Part shown: positions 25,183 to 32,849 of the stretch, one piece after another
Numbering within the stretch: the first letter of the stretch is position 1
How the letters are laid out: every line of letters begins with the position of its first letter
Assembly: GCF_014696135.1 (NCBI RefSeq)
Contig: NZ_JACJPP010000009.1
Coordinates: 1-32,849 of the forward strand
DNA length: 32,849 bases
Direction of reading: 5' to 3'
Source: Nodosilinea sp. FACHB-141
Lineage (GTDB): Bacteria > Cyanobacteriota > Cyanobacteriia > Phormidesmidales > Phormidesmidaceae
Notes under the pieces: generated by a model
Told to the model about the DNA's origin: nothing
Databases searched by the model: none
The model's input: only the letters and a program-made list of their open reading frames with translations
Translations under genes and position numbers: made by a program

Positions 25183-27399
25183 ATGGGATTTTCTGCCTCT
25201 AAGACTTGCGCTTGTCAGAGTATTGGTCGATGTCAGGCTGGAGAGGCAGGTCGACTTTTTCTGTGGTTTCCAGTTCCCCATACGTTAGCGAAAGTCATTC
25301 CTTTTCTAAAACAAGAATCGCTCGAATTTGAGCTAATGCAGGAGCGGCCGGGTTTGACCATAGCCTGCAAATCTGGCCAAGCCCAGAATGTTGCCCAAAG
25401 ATTGGCTCAGCTAGTAGCACCGAGAGAACTAAAAGAAACCCAAGTTCTATTTGTTCGGGGTGCGGTGCAGCCCCAGCTGCAGGATTTTAGCGACATTTCC
25501 TCCCTACAGCGCTTTATCAAGATCAGTCAATCTGATTGGCTGGTGGATATGTTGACTAGCGATCGCATCACCAGCCATTTTCAACCAATTGTTTCCATTG
25601 ACGACACGGCTCAAATCTATGGGTATGAATCCCTTCTGCGTGGGCTAGATGAGCAGGGTAATTTGGTTATGCCAAGTTCCATTTTTGAGCTAGCAACCGA
25701 AGCGGGTTTGTTGCCGCAGCTAGACCGGGTGGCTCGCCTTAGCGCCATTAATCAAGCAAGTCGGCACAACTTGACGGGACGTATTTTTATCAACTTTTCC
25801 CCCACAGCGCTGTATGATCCGGTGTCTTGCTTGCGGAGCACGGTGGACGCCATTGATAAAGCCGGTATTCGCCACGATCAGGTTGTGTTTGAAGTTGTTG
25901 AGTCAGACAATCCTCAAGATCTAGACCACCTTAAGACTGTACTGAAATATTACCGGGACGCTGGGTTTGCTGTTGCTCTAGACGATTTGGGATCCGGGTA
26001 TTCCGGTCTGAACCTGCTGCATCAGCTGCGGCCAGATTTCGTCAAGCTCGATATGGAGCTAATTCGAAACGTTCACCTTGACGTTTACAAGGCTTCCATC
26101 ACTGAAAAGCTTTTAGAAATTGCGCAAAATCTGAACATTAAAACCGTTGCCGAAGGCATCGAGTGCATTGAAGAGTTGAACTGGTTGCAGGAACGGGGTG
26201 CTACCTTCGCCCAGGGCTATTTGATTGCTAAACCCGCTGCTACACCGGCTAAAACGACGCCGCGCTTCAACGCAAAAGCGGTGGCGCTCACCCCAGCGCC
26301 TTCGCGGCCAGCGTTGCAAAAAGTACAGCACCAAACTGCACCTGAGCGCATTGTTGCAGCTGTAACTCAGCACATTCGGCAATCGCTGAAGTTAGATGAG
26401 ATTCTCCAAACGACAGCGGATGAAGTTCGACAGCTGTTTGAGGTCGATCGAGTTGTAATCTATCGGTTTGAGCCTGACTGGAGCGGGTTAGTAGCGGTCG
26501 AATCTTTGGCAGAGGGGTGCCCATCCATCTTAGGTTTCCATGTCATGGATACCTGCTTTAAGACGACCCACGCGGCCTACTACCAGCAGGGCAACACCCG
26601 GGCGATCGAAGACATTGAAACAGCAGGGCTGATGTCGTGCCATATTGAACTGCTTCAAAGCCTGAATATTCGAGCGAATTTGATTGTGCCTATCCTGCAA
26701 AAAGAGCGGCTGTGGGGGCTTTTAATTGCCCACCAGTGCAACGAGACGCGCCAGTGGCAGCAGTCGGAGGTCAATTTACTTTATCAACTCGCTGGGCAAG
26801 CGGCGATCGCCATTCAGCAAGCGGAGCTATATCACCAGCTGCAAACCGCTAATCAAGAGCTTCATCGCTTGGCTTCGGTAGATGGGTTAACCCAGCTGGC
26901 CAACCGTCGCTGCTTCGACGCTCGGCTGAGTGCAGAATGGCAACGGCTGGCCCGAGAGCAGTCTTCCCTATCTTTAATTTTGTGTGATGTAGACTGCTTC
27001 AAACTCTACAACGACACCCATGGCCACCTAGCTGGAGACGATGCTCTGCGGCAGGTAGCCAAAGCCATTGTGCAGGCGTCTAGGCGTCCATCCGATTTGG
27101 CAGCCCGCTACGGTGGCGAAGAGTTTGCGATTATTCTGCCAAATACCACCACCGAGGGGGCGATCGCCGTGGTCGAAGCAATTCAGGCTAATTTGGCGGC
27201 TCTACAACTGTCCCCTCCTCAATCTCAGACCAGTGACCTGGTGACACTTAGCTTTGGCGTAGCAACTGTTGTGCCGCAGAGCCAGCTGTCGTCTGCAACG
27301 TTGATCGCTACCGCTGATCAAGGTCTTTACCGAGCAAAAGCCCAAGGGAAAAACTGTGTGGTGCAGGTGAGCTATGGAGAAATAGCGGCGTCATTCTAA
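25183..27399 (+). CDS. EAL-cyanobacteriochrome GAF-GGDEF bifunctional c-di-GMP protein
   Basis: 738 residues. 1-120: N-terminal domain with Cys at 9, 11 and 17, unassigned. EAL about 125-355: E149 (as E-S-L), N204, E237, D267-D268, K288, E324 and Q344, so phosphodiesterase residues are complete. GAF about 388-550: D-T-C-F at 456-459 (the DXCF motif) and the chromophore-anchoring C486-H487 in A-G-L-M-S-C-H, then R-A-N-L-I-V-P-I and W-G-L-L-I-A-H-Q-C. It is therefore a two-cysteine DXCF cyanobacteriochrome. GGDEF about 562-738: G-G-E-E-F at 644-648, with an I-site R635-x-x-D638. It should make and break c-di-GMP under light control (blue/green or similar colours by family precedent). EAL before GGDEF is uncommon. 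The gene stands alone. Confidence 0.93.
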   Translation: MGFSASKTCACQSIGRCQAGEAGRLFLWFPVPHTLAKVIPFLKQESLEFELMQERPGLTIACKSGQAQNVAQRLAQLVAPRELKETQVLFVRGAVQPQLQDFSDISSLQRFIKISQSDWLVDMLTSDRITSHFQPIVSIDDTAQIYGYESLLRGLDEQGNLVMPSSIFELATEAGLLPQLDRVARLSAINQASRHNLTGRIFINFSPTALYDPVSCLRSTVDAIDKAGIRHDQVVFEVVESDNPQDLDHLKTVLKYYRDAGFAVALDDLGSGYSGLNLLHQLRPDFVKLDMELIRNVHLDVYKASITEKLLEIAQNLNIKTVAEGIECIEELNWLQERGATFAQGYLIAKPAATPAKTTPRFNAKAVALTPAPSRPALQKVQHQTAPERIVAAVTQHIRQSLKLDEILQTTADEVRQLFEVDRVVIYRFEPDWSGLVAVESLAEGCPSILGFHVMDTCFKTTHAAYYQQGNTRAIEDIETAGLMSCHIELLQSLNIRANLIVPILQKERLWGLLIAHQCNETRQWQQSEVNLLYQLAGQAAIAIQQAELYHQLQTANQELHRLASVDGLTQLANRRCFDARLSAEWQRLAREQSSLSLILCDVDCFKLYNDTHGHLAGDDALRQVAKAIVQASRRPSDLAARYGGEEFAIILPNTTTEGAIAVVEAIQANLAALQLSPPQSQTSDLVTLSFGVATVVPQSQLSSATLIATADQGLYRAKAQGKNCVVQVSYGEIAASF

Positions 27400-27721
27400 C
27401 GACTTGCCGTGTCGGGGCTGCGGTGCGAAGTAGCCAGATACAGCTATACCACCTGAAGGTATTAGTCGAAACGGCGATCGCGCTCTCGCGTTACTAGCCC
27501 CGACTTGGAGATTACGCTAAATCCTGCTTGGCTACCTTTGATTCAGCAGGGCGAATGCAATAGAGTCTCCGGCTCGGCTATGCCTACGCCTCTACGGTTT
27601 GGCCTCTTGGGAATCGGGGTTGTTTGATTTGTATTTGGTATTAGACCCCGCTGAGCCTGCGCCTCGGGAACTCGGGAAGCGATCGCTGGTCAAAGAAACT
27701 GCGCAGCACGGTGAACTGTTG

Positions 27722-28327
27722 ATGAGATTAGTTTTACGCTGTTCTGTCCAGGAGGCTGAAAGTATTGCCAGAGTACTTTTTGCACTGGCCACTGCTGGTT
27801 TAGCGGCAGGGGTTTGGTGGCTCTGGTACGCAGATAACTGGGGCCTAACGCCAGCGCGCGCCGCCCAGCGAGACGGTTTTTGTGAAAACGCCCCAGTGAC
27901 CAAAGTCCAGCGGCAAACAGCCACCACGGCAATTGTTGTCTGTCAGGGGTTGCCAGGTTCCTTAGACGGTGGGCATGTAGCGGTCTGGCGGTTGCCTTGG
28001 AGACTGTGGTGGGCCTCTCCCCAGGGAGCAAACTTTAGCTATCGCCCGCCCGACGCCGTTTCAACCGAGCGAGTAGACTACGTTCACTATGGCCCTACTC
28101 AAAGTGCCTACACCTCGCTAATTTTGCTGGGCCGAAGCCGTTCTTCGGACGTGGCGGCTGTAGAAGCCCGCTTGAGCGATGGTAGAACGCTAAAAAATGA
28201 AGTAACTGATGGATTATTTGTCTTTGATGCGCCCATTCAGGCCGTAGGGATCAAAGTCGATGAGCTAAAGCTCATAGGCCACAATAACCAGGTCGTGCAG
28301 CGCATTGAAGTAAAGCCGGGTTACTGA
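27722..28327 (+). CDS. Hypothetical membrane-anchored protein
   Basis: 201 residues from ATG 27722, where the protein starts naturally before a single membrane helix (R-V-L-F-A-L-A-T-A-G-L-A-A-G-V-W-W-L-W-Y, residues about 17-36). The frame is open upstream to 27599, but that extension is polar and unlike a leader. The remaining 165 residues, probably extracytoplasmic, contain two Cys (F-C-E-N-A-P and V-V-C-Q-G-L) that could pair, then beta-rich sequence. I do not recognise the family. It stands on the plus strand between the c-di-GMP protein and the convergent TIGR02588 gene. Confidence 0.6.
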   Translation: MRLVLRCSVQEAESIARVLFALATAGLAAGVWWLWYADNWGLTPARAAQRDGFCENAPVTKVQRQTATTAIVVCQGLPGSLDGGHVAVWRLPWRLWWASPQGANFSYRPPDAVSTERVDYVHYGPTQSAYTSLILLGRSRSSDVAAVEARLSDGRTLKNEVTDGLFVFDAPIQAVGIKVDELKLIGHNNQVVQRIEVKPGY

Positions 28328-28365
28328 GCATTGTCCGCTATGGAAAATGCCCAATTTCAAAGAAC

Positions 28366-28743
28366 TCAGGGTTTCTGATAGCTGATCACGCGCACCGATG
28401 CCGCTGATGGTTCTTCGCTAAAAACCAGCACCCCTTCAGCTTGGGAGCGAGCGGGAATAAAGTCGAAGGTGGTATTGGCCACTTCTTCCGGGCTAGTGGT
28501 TTCTAAGGTACCTTCAACGGTGACTTCGGCGGCGGTGGCATCGCCTTCGTTAGTGATGGTAATGGGTAGGTAATAGTGGTCCTGGGCGGGCCGCACTTCA
28601 CCCGGTTCCACCGTAAATTCGGCAGGTTTCGTCGATGGTTGAAGCCATAGTGAAGCCACCGTAGCAACTACCGCCGACAGCAACGTGAGGGAAATGCCGA
28701 GGGAAAACCATTCGGCTCGATTGCGGGTGGGCTTTTCAGACAT
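28366..28743 (-). CDS. TIGR02588-family protein
   Basis: 125 residues from ATG 28743; an open stretch to 28788 overlaps the upstream gene and is not needed. A short N-terminal cytoplasmic piece with basic residues, one membrane helix (residues about 16-34), then an extracytoplasmic beta-sandwich-like domain (Y-Y-L-P-I-T-I-T-N-E-G-D-A-T-A-A-E-V). The TIGR02588 family is usually encoded next to TIGR02587, as here: stop-to-start spacing of 13 nt indicates one transcript. No function is established for either. The N-E-G-D-x-T-A-x-x-V segment is typical of this family. Confidence 0.8.
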   Translation of the reverse strand: MSEKPTRNRAEWFSLGISLTLLSAVVATVASLWLQPSTKPAEFTVEPGEVRPAQDHYYLPITITNEGDATAAEVTVEGTLETTSPEEVANTTFDFIPARSQAEGVLVFSEEPSAASVRVISYQKP

Positions 28744-28756
28744 GGGGTTTAAGGGG

Positions 28757-29614
28757 TTAGACAGCCAGACGGCCGGCCGCACCGCCAATGGTGCAGGGCA
28801 GGCCCAATACGATGATATAGCTCACCCACTGATTAATTGGGTCGCCCACGCGAATGACCTGAAACAGCCACAGCATGAGTGTTGCAGCGGCCAGCGCAAT
28901 TAGGTAAGCGGCCACAGTTTCGCTAATTGGTTTTTGAAACAAGCCGGACTGCGCTCGTCGCTGCCGCTGAGCGCCAAAATTGGCCTCAAACACAATGATG
29001 TAGGACAGCAGCAGCGAACTGGCCATAATCAGTAGCAGACGTGTGGGCTCCAGCGAGCTGGAAATCATGGGGATTTCATCGGTAGGTGCGATCGAGGAGC
29101 CAACGACGATCGCGCCTAGGAGGGCGGCCCCGGCATCTGATAGCGTGCTGCGCAAGGGGTGGTCGCGCTTTTGGGCGGATTCATCACCGTCATCGTCGCC
29201 GGTTCTAAGCAAAAGGTTGTTGGCAATGCCGACCCCGATCGAAAAGGGCAGCGACAGGGTGATCAGTCGGCCCATGATGGCGTCTATGCCGGTTTCAATG
29301 TGAAGAATGTCGAGCAGCGTCAGGCTGAGGGTGGCAGTAAAGAGGGCGATCGCCAGCCCCTCGGCACTTTCGACCAAAATCTGGGTGCGGCTACGGGGCT
29401 GCTCAGCGCGAAATCCACCTTTGATATTCAGCAGCACCAGGGCCAGGTAGGCCATGCCCAAAATCAGCATCATGCGCGGCGGCGAGGTGAAGTTACCCTT
29501 CCACCACACCTCCATGGTGTAGAGAAAGGGGGCACCAAACAAAAATGCCCCGGCAATGCCGCGCATCAAATCGCTAAACTCTGTTCGCCAGTCCTGGATT
29601 TTGATTCGTACCAT
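28757..29614 (-). CDS. TIGR02587-family integral membrane protein
   Basis: 285 residues, ATG at 29614. It opens with a short amphipathic segment and R-G-I-A-G-A-F-L-F-G-A-P-F-L-Y-T-M-E-V-W-W, the family's recognisable start, followed by about seven further membrane helices (around residues 48-64, 88-108, 112-133, 168-182, 190-208, 232-252, 262-282). A cytoplasmic D-D-D-G-D-E acidic loop lies near residue 150. It pairs with the TIGR02588 gene directly downstream. The function of this pair is unproven; it is found in cyanobacteria and proteobacteria. Possibly a small membrane complex of unknown ligand. Confidence 0.85.
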   Translation of the reverse strand: MVRIKIQDWRTEFSDLMRGIAGAFLFGAPFLYTMEVWWKGNFTSPPRMMLILGMAYLALVLLNIKGGFRAEQPRSRTQILVESAEGLAIALFTATLSLTLLDILHIETGIDAIMGRLITLSLPFSIGVGIANNLLLRTGDDDGDESAQKRDHPLRSTLSDAGAALLGAIVVGSSIAPTDEIPMISSSLEPTRLLLIMASSLLLSYIIVFEANFGAQRQRRAQSGLFQKPISETVAAYLIALAAATLMLWLFQVIRVGDPINQWVSYIIVLGLPCTIGGAAGRLAV

Positions 29615-29681
29615 GCCATCTTTTGCTGAGGTTGCCCTTAATTTTGGCAGATTCTGGCACCGCTAGATGCCGAAGCCGGTT

Positions 29682-30629
29682 CTAAAGGTGCTTGAGGCCG
29701 AGACGCAGGGCCGCCACCTGCGATCGCTCGGGCATTGATGGCTGTGCCCCTGGCACCATGACCGCCGCTGCCGCCACAGCGTTGGCGAACTGCACGGCTT
29801 CCTCCAGATCCATCGCTTCGGCTAGGGCTACGGCCAGGCCGCCGTTAAAGGCATCCCCGGCGGCCACGGTGTCAACCACGTTTACCGGCAGGGCCGGCTG
29901 GTGAAAGGTGCGATGGTTTTCAGCAACCACAACACCCTGGTCGCCTAGCTTGACGATGGCGATCGCAACGCCGCGCTGCACTAGCTGCTGAGCCGCCTCG
30001 GTGGCGGTAGCGACATCGGTCACCGCCAGCCCAGTGAGCTGACCAGCCTCGACCTGGTTAGGGGTGAGAATATCCACAGTTCTAAGAAATGCTGGCGGGA
30101 GGTCAGTTCGCGCGGGAGCCGGATCGACAATCACTGTTGCTCCCTGAGCCTTGGCGGCCTTGGCTGCCACCATCACCAGCGGCAGCGGCACCTCGAACTG
30201 AAACAGCACCAGATCGCCGGGCTGCAGCTGGGTCGTGAGGCGATCGACATCCCCGTCGCTGATTTGGCCATTGGCACCGGGTATGACCACGATGGTATTT
30301 TGGCCGGCACTATCGACCGCGATCGCCGCTACCCCCGTCGATACCTCCCCGTCAATTGCTACCCCACTGGCATCGACCCCAGCATTCTGCAAACCCTGAA
30401 TGAGTTGATGGCCAAAGTCATCGTCGCCGACTCGACCGATCATTCTTGTCGCTGCTCCCAGTCGCGCCGCCGCCACCGCTTGGTTGGCCCCCTTGCCGCC
30501 GGGGAGCGTCTCAAACTGGGTGCCCAAAATGGTTTCCCCTGGCTGGGGCAGGTGGGGCGATCGGCAGACCAGATCCATGTTCAGGCTGCCAAACACATGG
30601 ATGGTCTTGGGCGATGGGTTAGGGGTCAT
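29682..30629 (-). CDS. rbsK: Ribokinase
   Basis: 315 residues, ATG at 30629. PfkB-family sugar kinase with G-S-L-N-M-D-L near the start, P-G-G-K-G-A-N-Q at 43-50 (substrate binding), and D-T-V-A-A-G-D-A-F-N-G-G at 253-264, where D259 is the catalytic base and the A-A-G-D turn forms the anion hole (usual T-G-A-G-D changed slightly to V-A-A-G-D). N-Q-V-E at 191-194 is the family's N-x-x-E magnesium motif. It phosphorylates D-ribose to ribose-5-phosphate, feeding the pentose phosphate pool. With a nucleoside transporter at 31233 it could serve nucleoside or ribose salvage, though the two genes are on opposite strands. Confidence 0.92.
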   Translation of the reverse strand: MTPNPSPKTIHVFGSLNMDLVCRSPHLPQPGETILGTQFETLPGGKGANQAVAAARLGAATRMIGRVGDDDFGHQLIQGLQNAGVDASGVAIDGEVSTGVAAIAVDSAGQNTIVVIPGANGQISDGDVDRLTTQLQPGDLVLFQFEVPLPLVMVAAKAAKAQGATVIVDPAPARTDLPPAFLRTVDILTPNQVEAGQLTGLAVTDVATATEAAQQLVQRGVAIAIVKLGDQGVVVAENHRTFHQPALPVNVVDTVAAGDAFNGGLAVALAEAMDLEEAVQFANAVAAAAVMVPGAQPSMPERSQVAALRLGLKHL

Positions 30630-30719
30630 CGGTAACGGGCGCTTAAACAGTTAAACCTTCGCAGGGTGGAGCGCTGCGACCCAAGGCAGAATCACCGACA
30701 GGGCTGCCGTCGAAATTCC

Positions 30720-30992
30720 CTAAAACAGTTCCCTGTCGTCGTCATCGTCAAGGGTGCCGTAGGGCGATGGGGGTCGATCGCTGCTCCAGGCCCACCAGGG
30801 GGTGGCGCACTCGCCGCAGTGGTAAAACTCCTGCCACTTGCGGCGGTGATCAGCCCCGTAGACTGGCGATCGGCGGTTGATCCAAACGGCTTTAGCCTGG
30901 CGGCTCTCGGCCCCACACTGAGGGCAGCAAAACTCGCTGGCGTGGGTGGCAGACTCGGCCCAGTCGGGCGAAAAAGGGGAAAAAGCTTCCAT
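30720..30992 (-). CDS. Small zinc-ribbon protein
   Basis: 90 residues, ATG at 30992. Four cysteines form two knuckles: C-P-Q-C near residues 23-26 and C-G-E-C near residues 59-62, about 32 residues apart, so one zinc ribbon. Between them is a basic R-R-x-S-P-V-Y. After the second knuckle comes T-P-W-W-A-W-S-S-D, and the C-terminus is an acidic run (D-D-D-D-D-R-E). The coding frame, cysteine spacing and start support a real gene; similar small Zn-ribbon proteins are frequent in cyanobacteria. I cannot assign a function. It is next to the ribokinase on the same strand, with a 91-nt gap. Confidence 0.7.
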   Translation of the reverse strand: MEAFSPFSPDWAESATHASEFCCPQCGAESRQAKAVWINRRSPVYGADHRRKWQEFYHCGECATPWWAWSSDRPPSPYGTLDDDDDRELF

Positions 30993-31232
30993 AGGGTGGA
31001 GCGGGGGGGTCAGTTCTATTATGAGCCAGTCGAAGGATGGTTGGTTTATGGTCTGAGGCCCACGGTTCGAGGTCTACGGTTCAAGGCAAACCCGTAAACC
31101 CTGGACCTGCTACCTTGCACCTGGCATCTATCCCAGGGTTAAGTTCTAGAACAAGCCGCTTCGCCAGCGACGTTCTTCGGCATAATCGGTGGCAGGCTCG
31201 CCAATTTTGGGCCAAAAGGAGAATGGCACCGC

Positions 31233-32648
31233 ATGGCACTGCGTTTGATTTCGCTGCTAGGGATTTTTGGCCTTTGCTTTATTGCCTGGCTGGGTTCAGA
31301 AGATCGGCGGCGGGTACCGTGGAAGGTGATTGGTTGGGGCGTTGCCATTCAGCTGTTGGTGGGGTTGCTGGTGTTTTTGCTGCCCTTTACCCGCTCGGTG
31401 GTGGTCTGGCTCAGCTCTATTCTCAACGCCCTAATCGATGCGTCTGATGCTGGGGCGCGGTTTTTGTTTGGCCCCATTTTTGTGCCCGACTTTAACCAAA
31501 CCGTTGGCCCCTCTGGAGCCGGACGCTGGATTGCTCGCGCCCTGACGCCGCCCTTTACCGCCGTGCCGGGCGATCGCCTAGGAACCGACAACCTCAACCT
31601 GGGCTACATCTTCGCATTCAGATCGCTGCCTCAGGTAGTGTTTTTTGCCTCCATTTTTGCGCTGCTGTATAACCTGGGCGTGGTGCAGCCAATTGTGCGG
31701 GTGTTTGCCCGCTTCTTTCGCTGGGCCATGAATATCAGCGGGGCCGAGGCCCTAGCGGGAGCGGCGAATATCTTTGTCGGCATTGAGTCGGCGATCGCCA
31801 TCAAACCCTTCCTAGAGCGCATGACCCGCAGCGAACTGTGCGCTGTGTTGGCGGGCTGTTTTGGCTCCATTGCCTCCACGGTGCTGGGCCTCTACGCCGG
31901 GTATCTGCGGCCGATTTTTCCGTCGATCGCAGGCCACCTGATGTCGGCCTCGGTGCTGACGATTCCGGCCTGCTTTGTGATGGCTAAAATTCTGGTGCCC
32001 GAGCGAGAGGTGCCCGACACCCTAGGCAAGGTGCCCGCCGTCGACTTGGCCGACGACGAGCAGCAAAGCCCGATGGATAGCCTGATTTTGGGTGCCCTCG
32101 ACGGCGTCAAAATGGCGGTGGGCATTGTTGCCGCGCTGATCGCCATTCTGGGGCTGATCGCCCTGCTCAATTTGCTCTTTGCCCAGCTGGCTAGCCTGGC
32201 CACCAGCGAGTTTGCCCTCTGGCGCGTCATCGGTCAGGTGTTTAGCGTGATCACGCTGCAGAACATTATGGGGGTGCTGTTTTTGCCCCTCACCTTTCTC
32301 ACCGGAGTTTCCCTTGACTGGCAAGAGCTGTGGCTATCGTCGCAGCTGATTGGGCGACGGTTTTTAGAAACAGCCATCCCGCCCTACATTGGCCTAGCCA
32401 ATGCCGCAGCTGAGGGCACACTGAGCGATCGCGCCCTGGTGATTGTCAGCTACGCCCTCTGCGGCTTTGCCCACCTCCCCTCGGTGGGCATCTTTGTCGG
32501 CGGTCTCTCGACCCTGGTGCCCTCCCGCCGCAAAGACATTAGCGAAGTTGCCTGGAAAGCTCTGTGGGCGGGCACCCTGGCCACGCTGATGACCGGCTGC
32601 GTGGCGGGCATCTTTTTCTACGAAGGCGCGGCAGTGCTGGGCCGGTAA
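31233..32648 (+). CDS. Concentrative nucleoside transporter (CNT/NupC family)
   Basis: 471 residues, a little above the 400-residue bacterial average. AAAGGAG lies about 12 nt before the ATG. Three N-terminal helices, then the CNT core: G-Y-I-F-A-F-R-S-L-P-Q-V-V-F-F, G-V-E/I-E-S-A-I-A-I-K-P-F-L-E-R-M-T-R-S-E (the conserved S-A-x-x-x-x-P helix-hairpin and T-R-S-E), C-F-G-S-I-A-S-T-V-L-G-L-Y-A, and late Y-A-L-C-G-F-A-H-L-P-S-V-G-I (the C-G-F-x-N/H-x-x-S-I-G motif). These regions hold the nucleoside and cation sites. It imports nucleosides with Na+ or H+ across the inner membrane. The nearby ribokinase would fit ribose recycling. Substrate preference is not readable. Confidence 0.92.
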   Translation: MALRLISLLGIFGLCFIAWLGSEDRRRVPWKVIGWGVAIQLLVGLLVFLLPFTRSVVVWLSSILNALIDASDAGARFLFGPIFVPDFNQTVGPSGAGRWIARALTPPFTAVPGDRLGTDNLNLGYIFAFRSLPQVVFFASIFALLYNLGVVQPIVRVFARFFRWAMNISGAEALAGAANIFVGIESAIAIKPFLERMTRSELCAVLAGCFGSIASTVLGLYAGYLRPIFPSIAGHLMSASVLTIPACFVMAKILVPEREVPDTLGKVPAVDLADDEQQSPMDSLILGALDGVKMAVGIVAALIAILGLIALLNLLFAQLASLATSEFALWRVIGQVFSVITLQNIMGVLFLPLTFLTGVSLDWQELWLSSQLIGRRFLETAIPPYIGLANAAAEGTLSDRALVIVSYALCGFAHLPSVGIFVGGLSTLVPSRRKDISEVAWKALWAGTLATLMTGCVAGIFFYEGAAVLGR

Positions 32649-32711
32649 GAGGCTTCAGTTTTCAGCAGATGACCGTCCGCCTTGGTGTCTAATGCGGAAT
32701 TCGCCTTGAGA

Positions 32712-32733
32712 AGCCCTGGTTCAAATCAGGGCT
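32712..32733 (+). terminator. Hairpin after the transporter gene
   Basis: AGCCCTG (32712-32718) pairs with CAGGGCT (32727-32733) around an 8-nt loop. There is no T-run, so it is a weak or Rho-assisted terminator at best. Its loop resembles a tRNA T-loop, but the rest of a tRNA is absent. Confidence 0.4.
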
Positions 32734-32752
32734 CTGGTAGGGGCATTGCAGT

Positions 32753-32805
32753 GTGTCACGCGCTGTAAGGTTGTGCCCCCATGGGTGACACAAGGTTATG
32801 CCCCC
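32753..32805. repeat. Short direct and inverted repeats, possible IS end
   Basis: AAGGTTGTGCCCCC (32767-32780) and AAGGTTATGCCCCC (32792-32805) match at 13 of 14 positions with a 25-nt period. GTGTCAC (32753-32759) and GTGACAC (32785-32791) are inverted. Ends of IS21- and IS481-type elements often show such multiple short repeats. The window ends too soon to test this. Confidence 0.35.
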
Positions 32806-32825
32806 TGATGAATCAGGGGGTTTTT
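32801..32825 (+). terminator. Rho-independent terminator
   Basis: CCCCCTGAT (32801-32809) and ATCAGGGGG (32812-32820) form a perfect 9-bp stem with a tight GA loop, followed directly by five T and then CTTTT. The best terminator near the window's right end; it may end the transporter transcript. Confidence 0.75.
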
Positions 32826-32849
32826 CTTTTGGGGTGGGAGAGTTGCAGG

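Noticed and set aside
32650..32745. Possible tRNA suggested by GGTTCAAATC
   Set aside because: The stem has an 8-nt loop rather than the 7-nt T-loop, and no matching acceptor or anticodon arm is present; treated as a plain hairpin.

Overview
The window looks like a chromosomal piece of a high-GC filamentous-type cyanobacterium (Leptolyngbya/Nodosilinea-like; the genus is an inference). The signs are many HIP1 octamers (GCGATCGC), a bilin-binding cyanobacteriochrome GAF domain, a Uma2-family protein with the usual cyanobacterial tail, and the TIGR02587/TIGR02588 membrane-protein pair.

Layout. 1-6.5 kb: lower-GC accessory block with the end of a short-chain dehydrogenase, two alpha/beta hydrolases, an AraC-type regulator, a zinc alcohol dehydrogenase and a TMEM175-type channel, separated by long AT-rich gaps holding a cupin-like remnant and two clean dyads. 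6.5-12.6 kb: two-component system (NarL-type regulator plus histidine kinase) divergent from a MacAB/DevBCA-type efflux operon. Kinase, adaptor and permease each carry one independent inactivating lesion (TAA, +1 nt, TAG), while regulator and ATPase are open. A 34-nt inverted repeat brackets the permease and ATPase.

12.6-15.7 kb: what I read as a decayed integron. Small minus-strand genes (4-TM protein, NTF2-like protein, perhaps a secreted protein) are followed by two attC-like sites, and the C-terminal remnant of an integron-type tyrosine recombinase points away from them, as intI does. An IS4-type transposase tail is wedged between. 16-20.7 kb: tRNA-Ser(CGA), PmbA/TldE, Uma2, a frameshifted nei, a TPR lipoprotein-like/periplasmic protein, and a 55-residue small protein.

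21.3-25 kb: transketolase-like enzyme, a cyanuric acid hydrolase/barbiturase-family enzyme with all three Lys-Ser dyads, and a maltose-type acetyltransferase. 25.2-27.4 kb: an EAL-GAF-GGDEF protein whose GAF is a DXCF cyanobacteriochrome, so probably a light-controlled c-di-GMP switch. 27.7-32.6 kb: hypothetical membrane protein, TIGR02588/TIGR02587 pair, ribokinase, zinc-ribbon protein, and a CNT nucleoside transporter (with ribokinase, a plausible nucleoside/ribose salvage pair). The right edge has repeats that may be the end of an insertion sequence.
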